Below, one piece after another: positions 18,937-27,221 of a stretch of 64,000 nt of DNA (positions are counted from its first letter, which is position 1; every line of letters begins with the position of its first letter). The notes under the pieces are model-generated. The model worked only from the letters and a program-made list of their open reading frames with translations. It did no database searches and was not told the origin of the DNA. The DNA comes from Psychrobacter sp. P11G3 (lineage in GTDB: Bacteria > Pseudomonadota > Gammaproteobacteria > Pseudomonadales > Moraxellaceae): positions 186,001 through 250,000 of the forward strand of contig NZ_CM003596.1 in the NCBI RefSeq assembly GCF_001435845.1, given 5' to 3'. The translations under genes and the position numbers were made by a program.

Positions 18937-19965
18937 ATGACCGATACGACGTCAGTGCCAAACGGCTGGGTGTGTCTGTACCCACAAGTCAGCAGTGTGA
19001 TCGATAATAGTAGTTTGACCGAAGACAATAGTGCGACCGAAGATAACAGGACAACTAGCCAAACGGTAACGATGTCTTTAGATAATCGCGGGCTGGCATA
19101 TGCTGACGGCTTCTTTACCACTATGGGTGTCATCGATGGGTTGATACTATGGTCAGATTATCATTATCAGCGGCTTGTCTCTCATGCTGAAGCCTTGCAG
19201 CTAAACATAAATAGCGAAGAGTTATTAGCCGTACTGCAACTGTATGCTCAGCAATTAGAGCAGGGTATGCTAAAGTTAGTAGTCACTCGCGCTGCGCAGG
19301 ATGTACGCGGTTATGGTTATACACCTAGTGCAAATGGAAGCGACTGTGAGATATGGTTAAAGGCTACCGCAATGAGAGTTTCCACTGCGCTGCAATTGTC
19401 TTTGCCTAATGGAAACTTGGTACCTATCCAACCTTCTGCTTCGGCAATATGCTTGTCATCTCAGATTGCTTGCTTACCGCCACCGCTGGCAGGTCTCAAA
19501 AGCCTTAATCGTTTAGACAATGTCCTCGCTAGTGTTGAGCTACAACGTATAAAAGCTGAGCCATTGGCATCAAATCTTGCTTCAACACTTGGTGAAGGTC
19601 TGCTACGCGATATGAGTGGGCAGTGGGTTGAGGGTACGATGAGTAATGTTTTCTACCAATTGGCAGAAGAGTCGCTATCGGAATCCAAAACTATCTCTAG
19701 TATTCATAAAGATGATGAAAACTACCTAACCACTGGCCAGTGGTACACCCCTTCTATGGCTCAATCGGGTGTTGCTGGCGTCATGCGTCAAGTAATTATA
19801 GATGCGCTATCCACGACGCAATATCCAGTCAGAATCAGGTCGCTACAAGATGAAGATTTGCCTAAATTAACGCAGTTATTCTTTTGCAATGCACTGCGCG
19901 GTATCATGCCAATGAGCAGTCTGACGTTGTTGTCAGGTGATGTTGTGGATTTTGAATCCGTTTAG
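18937..19965 (+). CDS. pabC: 4-amino-4-deoxychorismate lyase PabC
   Basis: A 342-residue PLP enzyme of fold type IV that releases pyruvate from aminodeoxychorismate to give 4-aminobenzoate for folate. LDNRGLAYADGFFTTM is the family N-terminal motif, and PLAGLKSLNRLDNVLA carries the lysine that binds PLP. It is longer than the usual 270 residues: an N-terminal insert (about 20-45) is built from imperfect copies of TEDN-containing sequence, and a second insert around 245-265 is rich in Ser and Lys. It starts three bases after the lipoprotein stop. In many gammaproteobacteria mltG and tmk follow directly; here about 1.8 kb intervene. Confidence 0.9.
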   Translation: MTDTTSVPNGWVCLYPQVSSVIDNSSLTEDNSATEDNRTTSQTVTMSLDNRGLAYADGFFTTMGVIDGLILWSDYHYQRLVSHAEALQLNINSEELLAVLQLYAQQLEQGMLKLVVTRAAQDVRGYGYTPSANGSDCEIWLKATAMRVSTALQLSLPNGNLVPIQPSASAICLSSQIACLPPPLAGLKSLNRLDNVLASVELQRIKAEPLASNLASTLGEGLLRDMSGQWVEGTMSNVFYQLAEESLSESKTISSIHKDDENYLTTGQWYTPSMAQSGVAGVMRQVIIDALSTTQYPVRIRSLQDEDLPKLTQLFFCNALRGIMPMSSLTLLSGDVVDFESV

Positions 19966-19968
19966 TTG

Positions 19969-20166
19969 TTATTGAAAAACAATAAATTTGGTATCAATAA
20001 AATCATCTGGATATAAAACCACTTGCTCATTTCTATACATCTCTTGCGCTTTCAAAAGCGCACTTTGCTCATCTTCTGCGACAACTTCCACGATAGTGCT
20101 TAATGTTTCGACAATTTCAACTTGAAAGGTTTGTGCTGCCTTTTTATCTTTTCTTATTATATTCAC
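19969..20166 (-). CDS. DpnD/PcfM-like small protein
   Basis: A 65-residue protein matching the DpnD-PcfM family: FQVEIVETLSTIVEVVAEDEQSALLKA, then MYRNEQVVLYPDDFIDTKFIVF. DpnD is the short protein encoded beside the DpnI endonuclease in pneumococcus and has no known activity. The frame begins with GTG at 20166. Its stop lies three bases from the pabC stop, so the genes converge tightly. The matching DpnI-like gene is on the same strand about 700 bases upstream, with an opposite-strand gene between them. Confidence 0.75.
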   Translation of the reverse strand: MNIIRKDKKAAQTFQVEIVETLSTIVEVVAEDEQSALLKAQEMYRNEQVVLYPDDFIDTKFIVFQ

Positions 20167-20309
20167 ACTCGATTCTCATATATCACTTCAGTCATTTATA
20201 GCAAGTAGATTAGCAAAAGCCCTCAAAAGAAGTGATCGTCTTTTGTTACGTGGTCTTGTGTCTTAAAGCAAATCGATCAATGCTGCTTATCTAATAAGGA
20301 GATAAGCCA

Positions 20310-20837
20310 ATGTACGAAGTTTATGAAGATGAAAGTATCCCGCTACAAATCCGTCGTTTGATGGTTTTTGATGAAATCTGTAAATTAGCGAAGAAAGAAC
20401 CTGATGAAATTATTCATTTATCAAAATTTACTCAGTTATCACTTGGAGTTATGTATCTAAAGGATTTTAAGAAATTTATAGCCTTTGGTGGTGTGTTTGA
20501 GTATGCGCATACGCGAGAAGAAGTCATTGAGCAGGGTATCGACGTTATTGCTAATGATGAATTGGTAATGTGTGCCTTGACAGTTAATCTAATTCCTTTT
20601 ACCAAACCTGCACGCAACTCGGTACAGCTGTTATGGCAGTGGAATCGCTATGTGCGTAATCGATTGCATGCTTATATTGACTATCGTGAAGAGCATTTTT
20701 TCAAAATCAATGATGAAATTGATTGGGAGTATCCAGCGCATAAGTTTCATCAGCGTCTTGTGGCTACTGCGCGATTACCATTATGGGATGATAGAGATGA
20801 GCTGATTGCCGATGTGTACCGTGACAAAAAAGGATAG
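20310..20837 (+). CDS. Hypothetical protein in the DpnI/DpnD block
   Basis: A 175-residue soluble-looking protein with a strong AAGGAGAT ribosome site before the ATG. It is rich in charged and aromatic residues and has no signal peptide or membrane segment. The central part (VQLLWQWNRYVRNRLHAYI) looks alpha-helical and basic; the end is LPLWDDRDELIADVYRDKKG. I do not recognise a family and see no catalytic motif. It lies between the DpnD-like and DpnI-like genes, on the opposite strand to both, its stop 30 bases from that of the DpnI-like gene. It may be part of the same acquired block, but this is inference. Confidence 0.75.
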   Translation: MYEVYEDESIPLQIRRLMVFDEICKLAKKEPDEIIHLSKFTQLSLGVMYLKDFKKFIAFGGVFEYAHTREEVIEQGIDVIANDELVMCALTVNLIPFTKPARNSVQLLWQWNRYVRNRLHAYIDYREEHFFKINDEIDWEYPAHKFHQRLVATARLPLWDDRDELIADVYRDKKG

Positions 20838-20867
20838 CCAAGACCTAAGCACTACAACGAGCAGCGA

Positions 20868-21632
20868 CTAGTATAATTTTCGATAGTGACCACGGCTTAC
20901 AAATTCAATGATGCCTTTATCTCGTAATACTTGTAATTGCTGACGGATTTTGTCTTTTACGTGGTTGTTTTCAGGATGTTTGAGCTGCAACTCATTAGCA
21001 AAAGCATAAACTTGATTGAGAGAAAAACTGACATCGAGACGGTCGATACATTGCCAGACATCGAGTGTCCAACCGCGTGAAGCCATAGATTGCTTGCGTA
21101 AAAATAAAGTCTTTTGGAACTGTTGGGTGACATTTTCACGCGGTATAACTTGTTGGTCTTTGACCAAAAATACTTTGCCAGATTCGGGTACTTGGCGTAA
21201 GTCAATATTGCAACCAACCCAACCTGCTCGTTTGGCATTCACTGATAAGGGTTTACGCTTAACAATAATATCGGGCGTAAAGAAATGCTTGGGAATAATC
21301 AGAAAATTATTGACGGTGTATTCTTTTGAGTAGGTCAGAAAGAAGAAACTGGGATTGTCCTTACTATTGATACGCTCAATCATCGTCTTATAAGCGCCAT
21401 CATTGACAACATTGCTTAACTTGGCTTTTTTACTTTTTAGCTCATATTGCTCATTACAATTTTCGCAATAAAAATCAGCAACAGGTTTGTTATTAGCAAA
21501 CTCAGCTAGCGACTGGGCGCTACAATTGGTGCAGTAACTATTTTCTTTTACCTATGCTTCACTGAGTACACGAACTTTTTGAGGTTCAGAGTGATAGTTT
21601 TTAGCAAGACTTTGGTTGAAATGTAGGTTCAT
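20868..21632 (-). pseudogene. DpnI-like methyl-directed restriction endonuclease, interrupted by one amber codon
   Basis: Read from the ATG at 21632 the frame encodes 254 residues, the length of DpnI, except that codon 27 (21552-21554) is TAG. DpnI has tryptophan (TGG) at that place, so a single G-to-A change explains it. After the stop the frame stays open and the expected parts are all there: zinc-binding pairs C34-x2-C37 and C56-x2-C59, catalytic D53 and E64-L-K66 (in VADFYCENC and EQYELKSKK), and a C-terminal winged-helix part ending QLQVLRDKGIIEF. No ATG, GTG or TTG lies in frame between the stop and the catalytic residues, so the first usable ATG (21383) gives a 171-residue product without the active site. 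DpnI cuts adenine-methylated GATC. The gene is probably recently inactivated, unless the stop is read through or is a sequencing error. Confidence 0.9.
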
Positions 21633-21802
21633 AAGATATTTTCATTATTAATAGATAAGCTGAGAATACTGAAAAAAACATCTAAGTATTAAGCCATATA
21701 AACTGCTATCAATAGCAAGATAATTCATAAGCTAAGCAAATACCATTGAAAATCGCACGGTTCAGTGCTAAATTCTAGCAAACATCTGCCTCGCGAGTTG
21801 CC

Positions 21803-23092
21803 ATGAGCAAGCCTACACCCAATATACCACCTGAACGTCCCAATGAGTCGCCGTCAAACAAACAAGATGGCACAGTCGAGGAGCGTGTCGATACCACGCT
21901 GCCGGACGCGCAACCAGTGGTAGATGAGGTGCAAGACACATCAGCAACGCCAGCAACCAACGTCTCGCTCATCAGCGGCAAAAGTAAACCGCGCCAATAT
22001 AAAGTTAATAACCCATCGTTTTTTATGCAACGCGGCTATCAAGTGCTGCTAGTGTTGGGGCTAATTGCTGCGTTTTTCTTGGTCATGGTTTATCAGACGT
22101 TGTTTGGTCGTATCGAGCAGCCGCAGCAAATGGTCACGATTGAACCAGGTCAGACCTATTATGGTCTACTACCGCAGTGGCAGCAGCAGATTCCGCTGTT
22201 TTCGGCAGGCGTGGCCAAGCTGTATATCAAATCGCAAGTCGATGCACCGTTGCATGCTGGTACGTATCAATTACCCGAAAACCCGACTATCGCTGAGGCG
22301 CTACAGATACTAGGTCAAGGCGCAAAAGCGGCTATGGTCAAGGTACAGATCATCGAAGGTAAGACATCTAAAGACCTTTATCAAGCGCTGCGTGATAATG
22401 ACAAAATCGAAAAAGAAGTACTGACCGCAGATAGTGACAATGCCAGTATCGCCCAAGCATTGGATTTGACAGGTGTATTACCAGACAGTGTGGCTAATAG
22501 CAGTGACCCGATTGTTAACTATAATCTTGAAGGTTGGTTCGCGCCTGATACCTACTATTACGGTGAAGGAACCAGCGATAAAAAAGTACTGACTGACTTG
22601 TATAAGCGTCAGCAGCAGGTACTGACTGATGCGTGGGAAAATCGTGCGCCGAATCTGCCTTATAAGAGTCCATATGAAGCGCTAGTCATGGCGTCTATTA
22701 TCGAAAAAGAGACCAGCGTTGCTGATGAACGTCCTTTAGTCTCTGCCGTGTTTAGAAACCGTTTGAATAAAAACATGCGTATGCAGACGGACCCGACCAT
22801 CATCTATGGTATGGGCAGTCGTTATGATGGCAATATCCGCCGCAAAGACATCAATGAAAAAACGTCTTATAACACCTACCAAATTGATGGTTTACCGCCA
22901 ACGCCAATTGCGCTACCATCAGCGGCTTCTATCGAAGCGACCTTACATCCTGCCGATAGTGAAGCGTTGTATTTTGTGGCAACGGGCAATGGCGGGCACA
23001 AATTTACCAATAGCTTGGCTGAGCACAATCAAGCGGTAAAAGACTATCTCAGTGTCATGCGTGAGAAAAAATCTCAAACACCGCCGCAGTAA
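21803..23092 (+). CDS. mltG: Endolytic murein transglycosylase MltG
   Basis: A 429-residue membrane-anchored protein that cleaves nascent peptidoglycan and helps set glycan length. A cytoplasmic tail of about 78 polar residues precedes one membrane helix (about 80-98). The catalytic domain follows; the catalytic glutamate is E301 in VMASIIEKET, and the RNRL...MQTDPTIIYG segment is the YceG family signature. The N-terminal tail is longer than in E. coli. Start is the ATG at 21803. With tmk about 90 bases downstream it keeps the usual mltG-tmk order. Confidence 0.94.
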   Translation: MSKPTPNIPPERPNESPSNKQDGTVEERVDTTLPDAQPVVDEVQDTSATPATNVSLISGKSKPRQYKVNNPSFFMQRGYQVLLVLGLIAAFFLVMVYQTLFGRIEQPQQMVTIEPGQTYYGLLPQWQQQIPLFSAGVAKLYIKSQVDAPLHAGTYQLPENPTIAEALQILGQGAKAAMVKVQIIEGKTSKDLYQALRDNDKIEKEVLTADSDNASIAQALDLTGVLPDSVANSSDPIVNYNLEGWFAPDTYYYGEGTSDKKVLTDLYKRQQQVLTDAWENRAPNLPYKSPYEALVMASIIEKETSVADERPLVSAVFRNRLNKNMRMQTDPTIIYGMGSRYDGNIRRKDINEKTSYNTYQIDGLPPTPIALPSAASIEATLHPADSEALYFVATGNGGHKFTNSLAEHNQAVKDYLSVMREKKSQTPPQ

Positions 23093-23180
23093 TATTCCTT
23101 CTTAATCTTCTTAAAAAACTTATCGTTTATTGAGTGCTACAAAGTAGAGGTAGTGCTCATCAATGACATAAGGTCATATC

Positions 23181-23912
23181 ATGTCAGTATCTATGCACAC
23201 CAGCGCAACACCATCACATAACAGCATACCATCATCTAATTTACCTGAAACAAGTGCTTCAAATACGGAGACGGCACCTACGTTAGGCCGCTTTATTAGT
23301 TTTGAAGGGACTGAGGGCGTGGGCAAAACTACCGCGATTGAACAGTTATGCTTGCGGTTAGAAGCTAATGGCATCTCGTATCTACGTACTCGTGAGCCGG
23401 GTGGTAGCCCATTTGCCGAGCAGTTACGTGAGATATTATTGGACCCAGCGACTGATATCGAAGACGATACTGAGCTGCTACTATTGTTTGCGGCGCGCTG
23501 TGATCATATGCAGCAAGTCATCTTACCAGCGCTCCAAAATGGTACTTGGATAATATGTGATAGGTTTACCGATTCTACTATTGCGTATCAGGGCTTTGGG
23601 CGTGCGTATGGCGACGAGTTGGTACGCGGCAAAATAGATATGCTGATCAAACAATTTGTGACGCAGCTTCCTGAGCTGACATTGTGGTTGGATTTGCCAG
23701 TAGCAGAAGGCATGAAGCGTGCCAATAAGCGCAGTGCGGCAGATCGTTTTGAGCAGCAGGCTACCGAGTTTTTTACTTGGGTGCATACTGGTTTTAGCCA
23801 GCTAGCGAGCGAGTATCCTGAGCGTATACAGCGTATTGATGCATCGGGTAGTACGGATGATGTGAGTGCGCGTATATGGCAGACAGTTATAGATAGATTC
23901 GATATCAAATAA
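23181..23912 (+). CDS. tmk: Thymidylate kinase
   Basis: A 243-residue enzyme that phosphorylates dTMP to dTDP. The P-loop is FEGTEGVGKTT (41-51), followed by the DRX-type TREPGGSPFAEQLREILLD and by CDRFTDSTIAYQGFGR, the thymidine-binding part. About 35 extra residues rich in Ser and Thr precede the P-loop; the usual enzyme is 205-215 residues. The ATG at 23181 is the only early start, though an internal start cannot be excluded. A strong terminator follows at 23987. Confidence 0.94.
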   Translation: MSVSMHTSATPSHNSIPSSNLPETSASNTETAPTLGRFISFEGTEGVGKTTAIEQLCLRLEANGISYLRTREPGGSPFAEQLREILLDPATDIEDDTELLLLFAARCDHMQQVILPALQNGTWIICDRFTDSTIAYQGFGRAYGDELVRGKIDMLIKQFVTQLPELTLWLDLPVAEGMKRANKRSAADRFEQQATEFFTWVHTGFSQLASEYPERIQRIDASGSTDDVSARIWQTVIDRFDIK

Positions 23913-23986
23913 TTAAATTTTGCCAAGTAGGTTTATACGGCAGTTAGAAGTATCGATAGTTAGTTAAACAGTCAGTTAGCACAAAT

Positions 23987-24018
23987 AAAAAGCCCCAGCA
24001 CATTGCTGGGGCTTTTTA
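23987..24018 (+). terminator. Bidirectional rho-independent terminator
   Basis: AAAAAGCCCCAGCA pairs with TGCTGGGGCTTTTT around a four-base loop. It ends tmk on the plus strand and the antiporter gene (stop at 24069) on the minus strand. Confidence 0.93.
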
Positions 24019-24068
24019 TTGAGGTAAATATTTTATCTTTAAGTCAATAAAGCAGATAACAACACATA

Positions 24069-26342
24069 TTATTTGTCGTCTGACTTATCTACTTTTATAT
24101 CCTCAGTAGGATCGATAGAGGCGTCGTTATCTTGAGCAGAGTCAGGTAGACGATTTGGGTCAAGCGCCCCTTTTTTGTTTTTAGGCGCACTACCATTGCC
24201 ATTACTGTTCGTAGAGGTTTTGGTTTTCGAAGTCGCTGTCGAGTTTGCAGACATAACGCCTTTATTATCCCCATTAGTAGCAGACGTTTTTGGCTCTTCT
24301 ACTGGCTCACTTTTCTCTACAGTAGTGCTAGAAGGTGACTTAGTCTCGGTGCTACTGCTTTGGGTGGTTGATGACTGATTGGCAGTGTTTTGCTCATCAC
24401 TTTTGTCACTATCTACCGAAGGCTCTGGCGCTGCTGTCTGACTGTCATCAGGGTTAGGCTCCTGCTCTTTGCGCTTTTCAGGGGCTTTTGAGTTAGACTC
24501 AAAGTTAGCATCCGCTGCCATGCGAGCCTGCTCTTGCTTAGGCGTTACATCGACTGGTTTCGGCTGTACTTCATCGTCTACCACTAGCGATATAAGCTTA
24601 CGGTCACGAGGGACAGTACCGTCAAACTTATCTGTGATGACGTGCAGTTTGCCTTCTTTGTCTACGGTATATAGCGGTACGAATTGCTTATTATCCGCTT
24701 TATACTGCTCAAAGCTATAGCTATCCGTGATGTTGGTAATCTTAATTCGAGCTTTTTTGGACAGCATACTGGCAAGCTTGGTATAGGTCACATCTTTGCC
24801 AAACAACCACTGTGAATGGAAGTTCGATTGCTTGTCATCACGTTCGCTTTTAACTTTTTCATCACTGAATTTAAGACGGTACAGCTTACGCTCACCAAAT
24901 TCATGACGATAGTGAATCTCGGACAACGTATTCATTTCTTTGTCCATACTCATCGCAAACAAGCGACCAATGCCGATCAGATCCAAATGATGATCTGCGT
25001 GATCAGAGATGGGGTTACCGAAGTAAGTACGCAGACCGCTCATGCGTGCGCGTGCAATGTTGGTGTAGTTATTGTGCGCAACAATAACGTCAAAACCTTG
25101 GTCTTTGAGAGAGGTAGCAATCAATAACGCAATTGGGTTTGAGCCAACGATAAGGATACCGTTGGTCTCAGGCTCACGTACGCCTAGTAGATTACCGACG
25201 ACTTTTGCACCTAGACCCTGAATCATGACCGTACCGATAATGACCATAAATACGAGAGGTACAAGCAGCTCAACGCCTTGGATATCATACTCTTGCAAAC
25301 GAATCGCAAACAGTGATGAGATTGCAGCAGCGACGATACCACGTGGGCCAATCCAGCTAATCATCAGCTTTTCATTGGTCTTAAGGTTAGAGCCGATAGC
25401 GGATGCCCAGACTGATAATGGACGTGCGATAAACATCACAATCGCGAGCAGCACTAGCCCTGCAAAACCAACGCTGAGCAAGCTTGCCAGCTCTACGCGC
25501 GCCGCCAGAATAATGAACAGCACTGAAATCAGCAAAATGGTCAACGATTCATTGAACTCTAAAATCGTCTCACGTGGGAATTTTGGCCAGTTTGCCAGTG
25601 CTACGCCCAGTACTGTGACGGTCAATAGACCTGACTCATGCTCTAGATGATTCGATATCGAAAATAACACCAGTACAAATGCTAGGGTAAAAACATTACG
25701 CAAGAACTCAGGAATCATATGACGACGCATAAGGAACGCAAGTAGCCAAGCGCCCGCCATACCCATTGCAGTTGCCAATACGACAATCTTAGCAAACAGT
25801 AGAATACTACTGGCTTCGCCGCCTGAGATAATGTACTCATAGACCAATACCACAGCGATAGCGCCGATTGGGTCAATGATAATACCTTCCCACTTTAGGA
25901 TGTTGGAAATGGTTTTGTTGGGGCGTACACTACGCAGCAGCGGCATAATGACTGTCGGACCCGTCACACAGACTAACGCACCGAAGAGTAGAGCAATCAA
26001 TGGATCGACATCGAATAGTAAATAAGTCGATAGGGCCACGATCGCAATGGTAATCAGTACACCGACCGATACCAGCATCTGTACCACGGTACCATGTTGC
26101 TTAATCTCATCGAACTCTAGCGTTAGCGATCCTTCAAATAGGATAATCGCTACGCCCAAAGAGATGAAAGGGAACATCAGCTCGCCCAACACCAAGTCTG
26201 GGTCAAATACACCCAGCACTGGGCCGACGATAATACCAATCAGTAATAAAAATAAAATGGATGGTTGCTTTAAATACCAAGCCAACCATTGGGCGGCAAT
26301 GCCAATCCCAACCACGCCGGATAGCAAAAGGGCGGTATCCAT
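24069..26342 (-). CDS. CPA1-type cation:proton antiporter with TrkA-like domain and polar tail
   Basis: A 757-residue inner membrane transporter. About twelve membrane helices fill residues 1-385; WEGIIIDPIGA (D157-P158) is the ion-binding helix of CPA1 Na+/H+ antiporters. A Rossmann-like TrkA-N domain follows (about 394-500, NGILIVGSNPIALLIA), able in relatives to bind nucleotide. From about 590 the chain is low-complexity, rich in Ser, Thr, Glu, Lys and Asn, and probably disordered. It likely serves pH and sodium homeostasis. AAGGA precedes the ATG at 26342. Confidence 0.9.
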   Translation of the reverse strand: MDTALLLSGVVGIGIAAQWLAWYLKQPSILFLLLIGIIVGPVLGVFDPDLVLGELMFPFISLGVAIILFEGSLTLEFDEIKQHGTVVQMLVSVGVLITIAIVALSTYLLFDVDPLIALLFGALVCVTGPTVIMPLLRSVRPNKTISNILKWEGIIIDPIGAIAVVLVYEYIISGGEASSILLFAKIVVLATAMGMAGAWLLAFLMRRHMIPEFLRNVFTLAFVLVLFSISNHLEHESGLLTVTVLGVALANWPKFPRETILEFNESLTILLISVLFIILAARVELASLLSVGFAGLVLLAIVMFIARPLSVWASAIGSNLKTNEKLMISWIGPRGIVAAAISSLFAIRLQEYDIQGVELLVPLVFMVIIGTVMIQGLGAKVVGNLLGVREPETNGILIVGSNPIALLIATSLKDQGFDVIVAHNNYTNIARARMSGLRTYFGNPISDHADHHLDLIGIGRLFAMSMDKEMNTLSEIHYRHEFGERKLYRLKFSDEKVKSERDDKQSNFHSQWLFGKDVTYTKLASMLSKKARIKITNITDSYSFEQYKADNKQFVPLYTVDKEGKLHVITDKFDGTVPRDRKLISLVVDDEVQPKPVDVTPKQEQARMAADANFESNSKAPEKRKEQEPNPDDSQTAAPEPSVDSDKSDEQNTANQSSTTQSSSTETKSPSSTTVEKSEPVEEPKTSATNGDNKGVMSANSTATSKTKTSTNSNGNGSAPKNKKGALDPNRLPDSAQDNDASIDPTEDIKVDKSDDK

Positions 26343-27221
26343 AAATTAATCCTTTTATAATCTTGTCATATTTTATATCTATCGATAGCTGTTATAAGAT
26401 AGTCGCTACCGTTTATTTAACATTAAGTTGTTATCCGTTTTTGTTGTAGCCAAGCCATCGCACTGATAGCCATCATGAATCACAACATAAGCTAGATATG
26501 ATATAACTACTATAAAGTAGCAAAGACAAAAGCGCTTCTAGATAAATCACAATATGCTAGAAATGCAAAAGATGGAAAACAAGAGTGATGATAGCCAGTT
26601 CATAAGCCTGCAATAAACAGCCTCATATACAAGCTAACTTTTGTTTGTTTAGTAAAATATTTGGTTTGACATCATACCATGATTTTATTTCAAGCTGATG
26701 TAAGCCGTACCTGCTAAAAAGCTATCTCAAGGCCATAAAAGTATACGAAGCCCATATGAAATAACGCTGCCTTAGGTTATCCTGCACTATGCAAAAGGCA
26801 TCAGCACAATACTTCAAGTTTTTATTTATCATACAGTAGCTGCGTGGGGCATGCACGTCGCGCGCACAGGATAATAGGGTTGGCGCTATGAAATGTCATA
26901 TACTGAACGTTGAAAGTATTTATTTTTATAAGACGCTATTAATCATGTTCTACACTATTAACCATCTTCTAAAGACAAGCGCTCTATAAGTATTCAAGTA
27001 GTGAGTAGTGATAAAAATAAGCGTAAAGTAACGGCTAAATAGCTATGACCATAAGTTCGAATAAAAGTGCTGTGCCGCATAAATAGACAAGATAAATAGA
27101 TAAAAGAATATAGTTTCACCAAATAGTAACGAATAGGGGCATGCCGCTTGGTGTAGTCGCTATCGCTGACAATCATAACGTGGCTGTTAATAACAGCGAT
27201 TACTCATATGGAGGACACAAA
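26343..27221. other. Long gene-free region upstream of the DegP/MucD gene
   Basis: About 880 bases between divergent genes. I find no frame with coding character, no tRNA-like fold and no clear repeat. A GC-richer island near 26838-26890 (GCATGCACGTCGCGCGCAC) stands out from AT-rich surroundings. Promoters of both neighbours must be here; I could not recognise a sigma-E-type promoter with confidence. Confidence 0.5.

Noticed and set aside
20957..21238. A 93-codon frame inside the DpnI-like gene
   Set aside because: A different frame of the same strand; the DpnI-matching frame explains the DNA.
26343..27221. A hidden gene or sigma-E promoter in the 880-base gap before the DegP/MucD gene
   Set aside because: All frames are broken and no GGAACTT-like -35 with proper spacing was found.
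27141..27221. A longer N-terminus for the DegP/MucD protein
   Set aside because: The ATG at 27222 has a perfect GGAGGA at ideal spacing, and the upstream residues do not fit a signal peptide.
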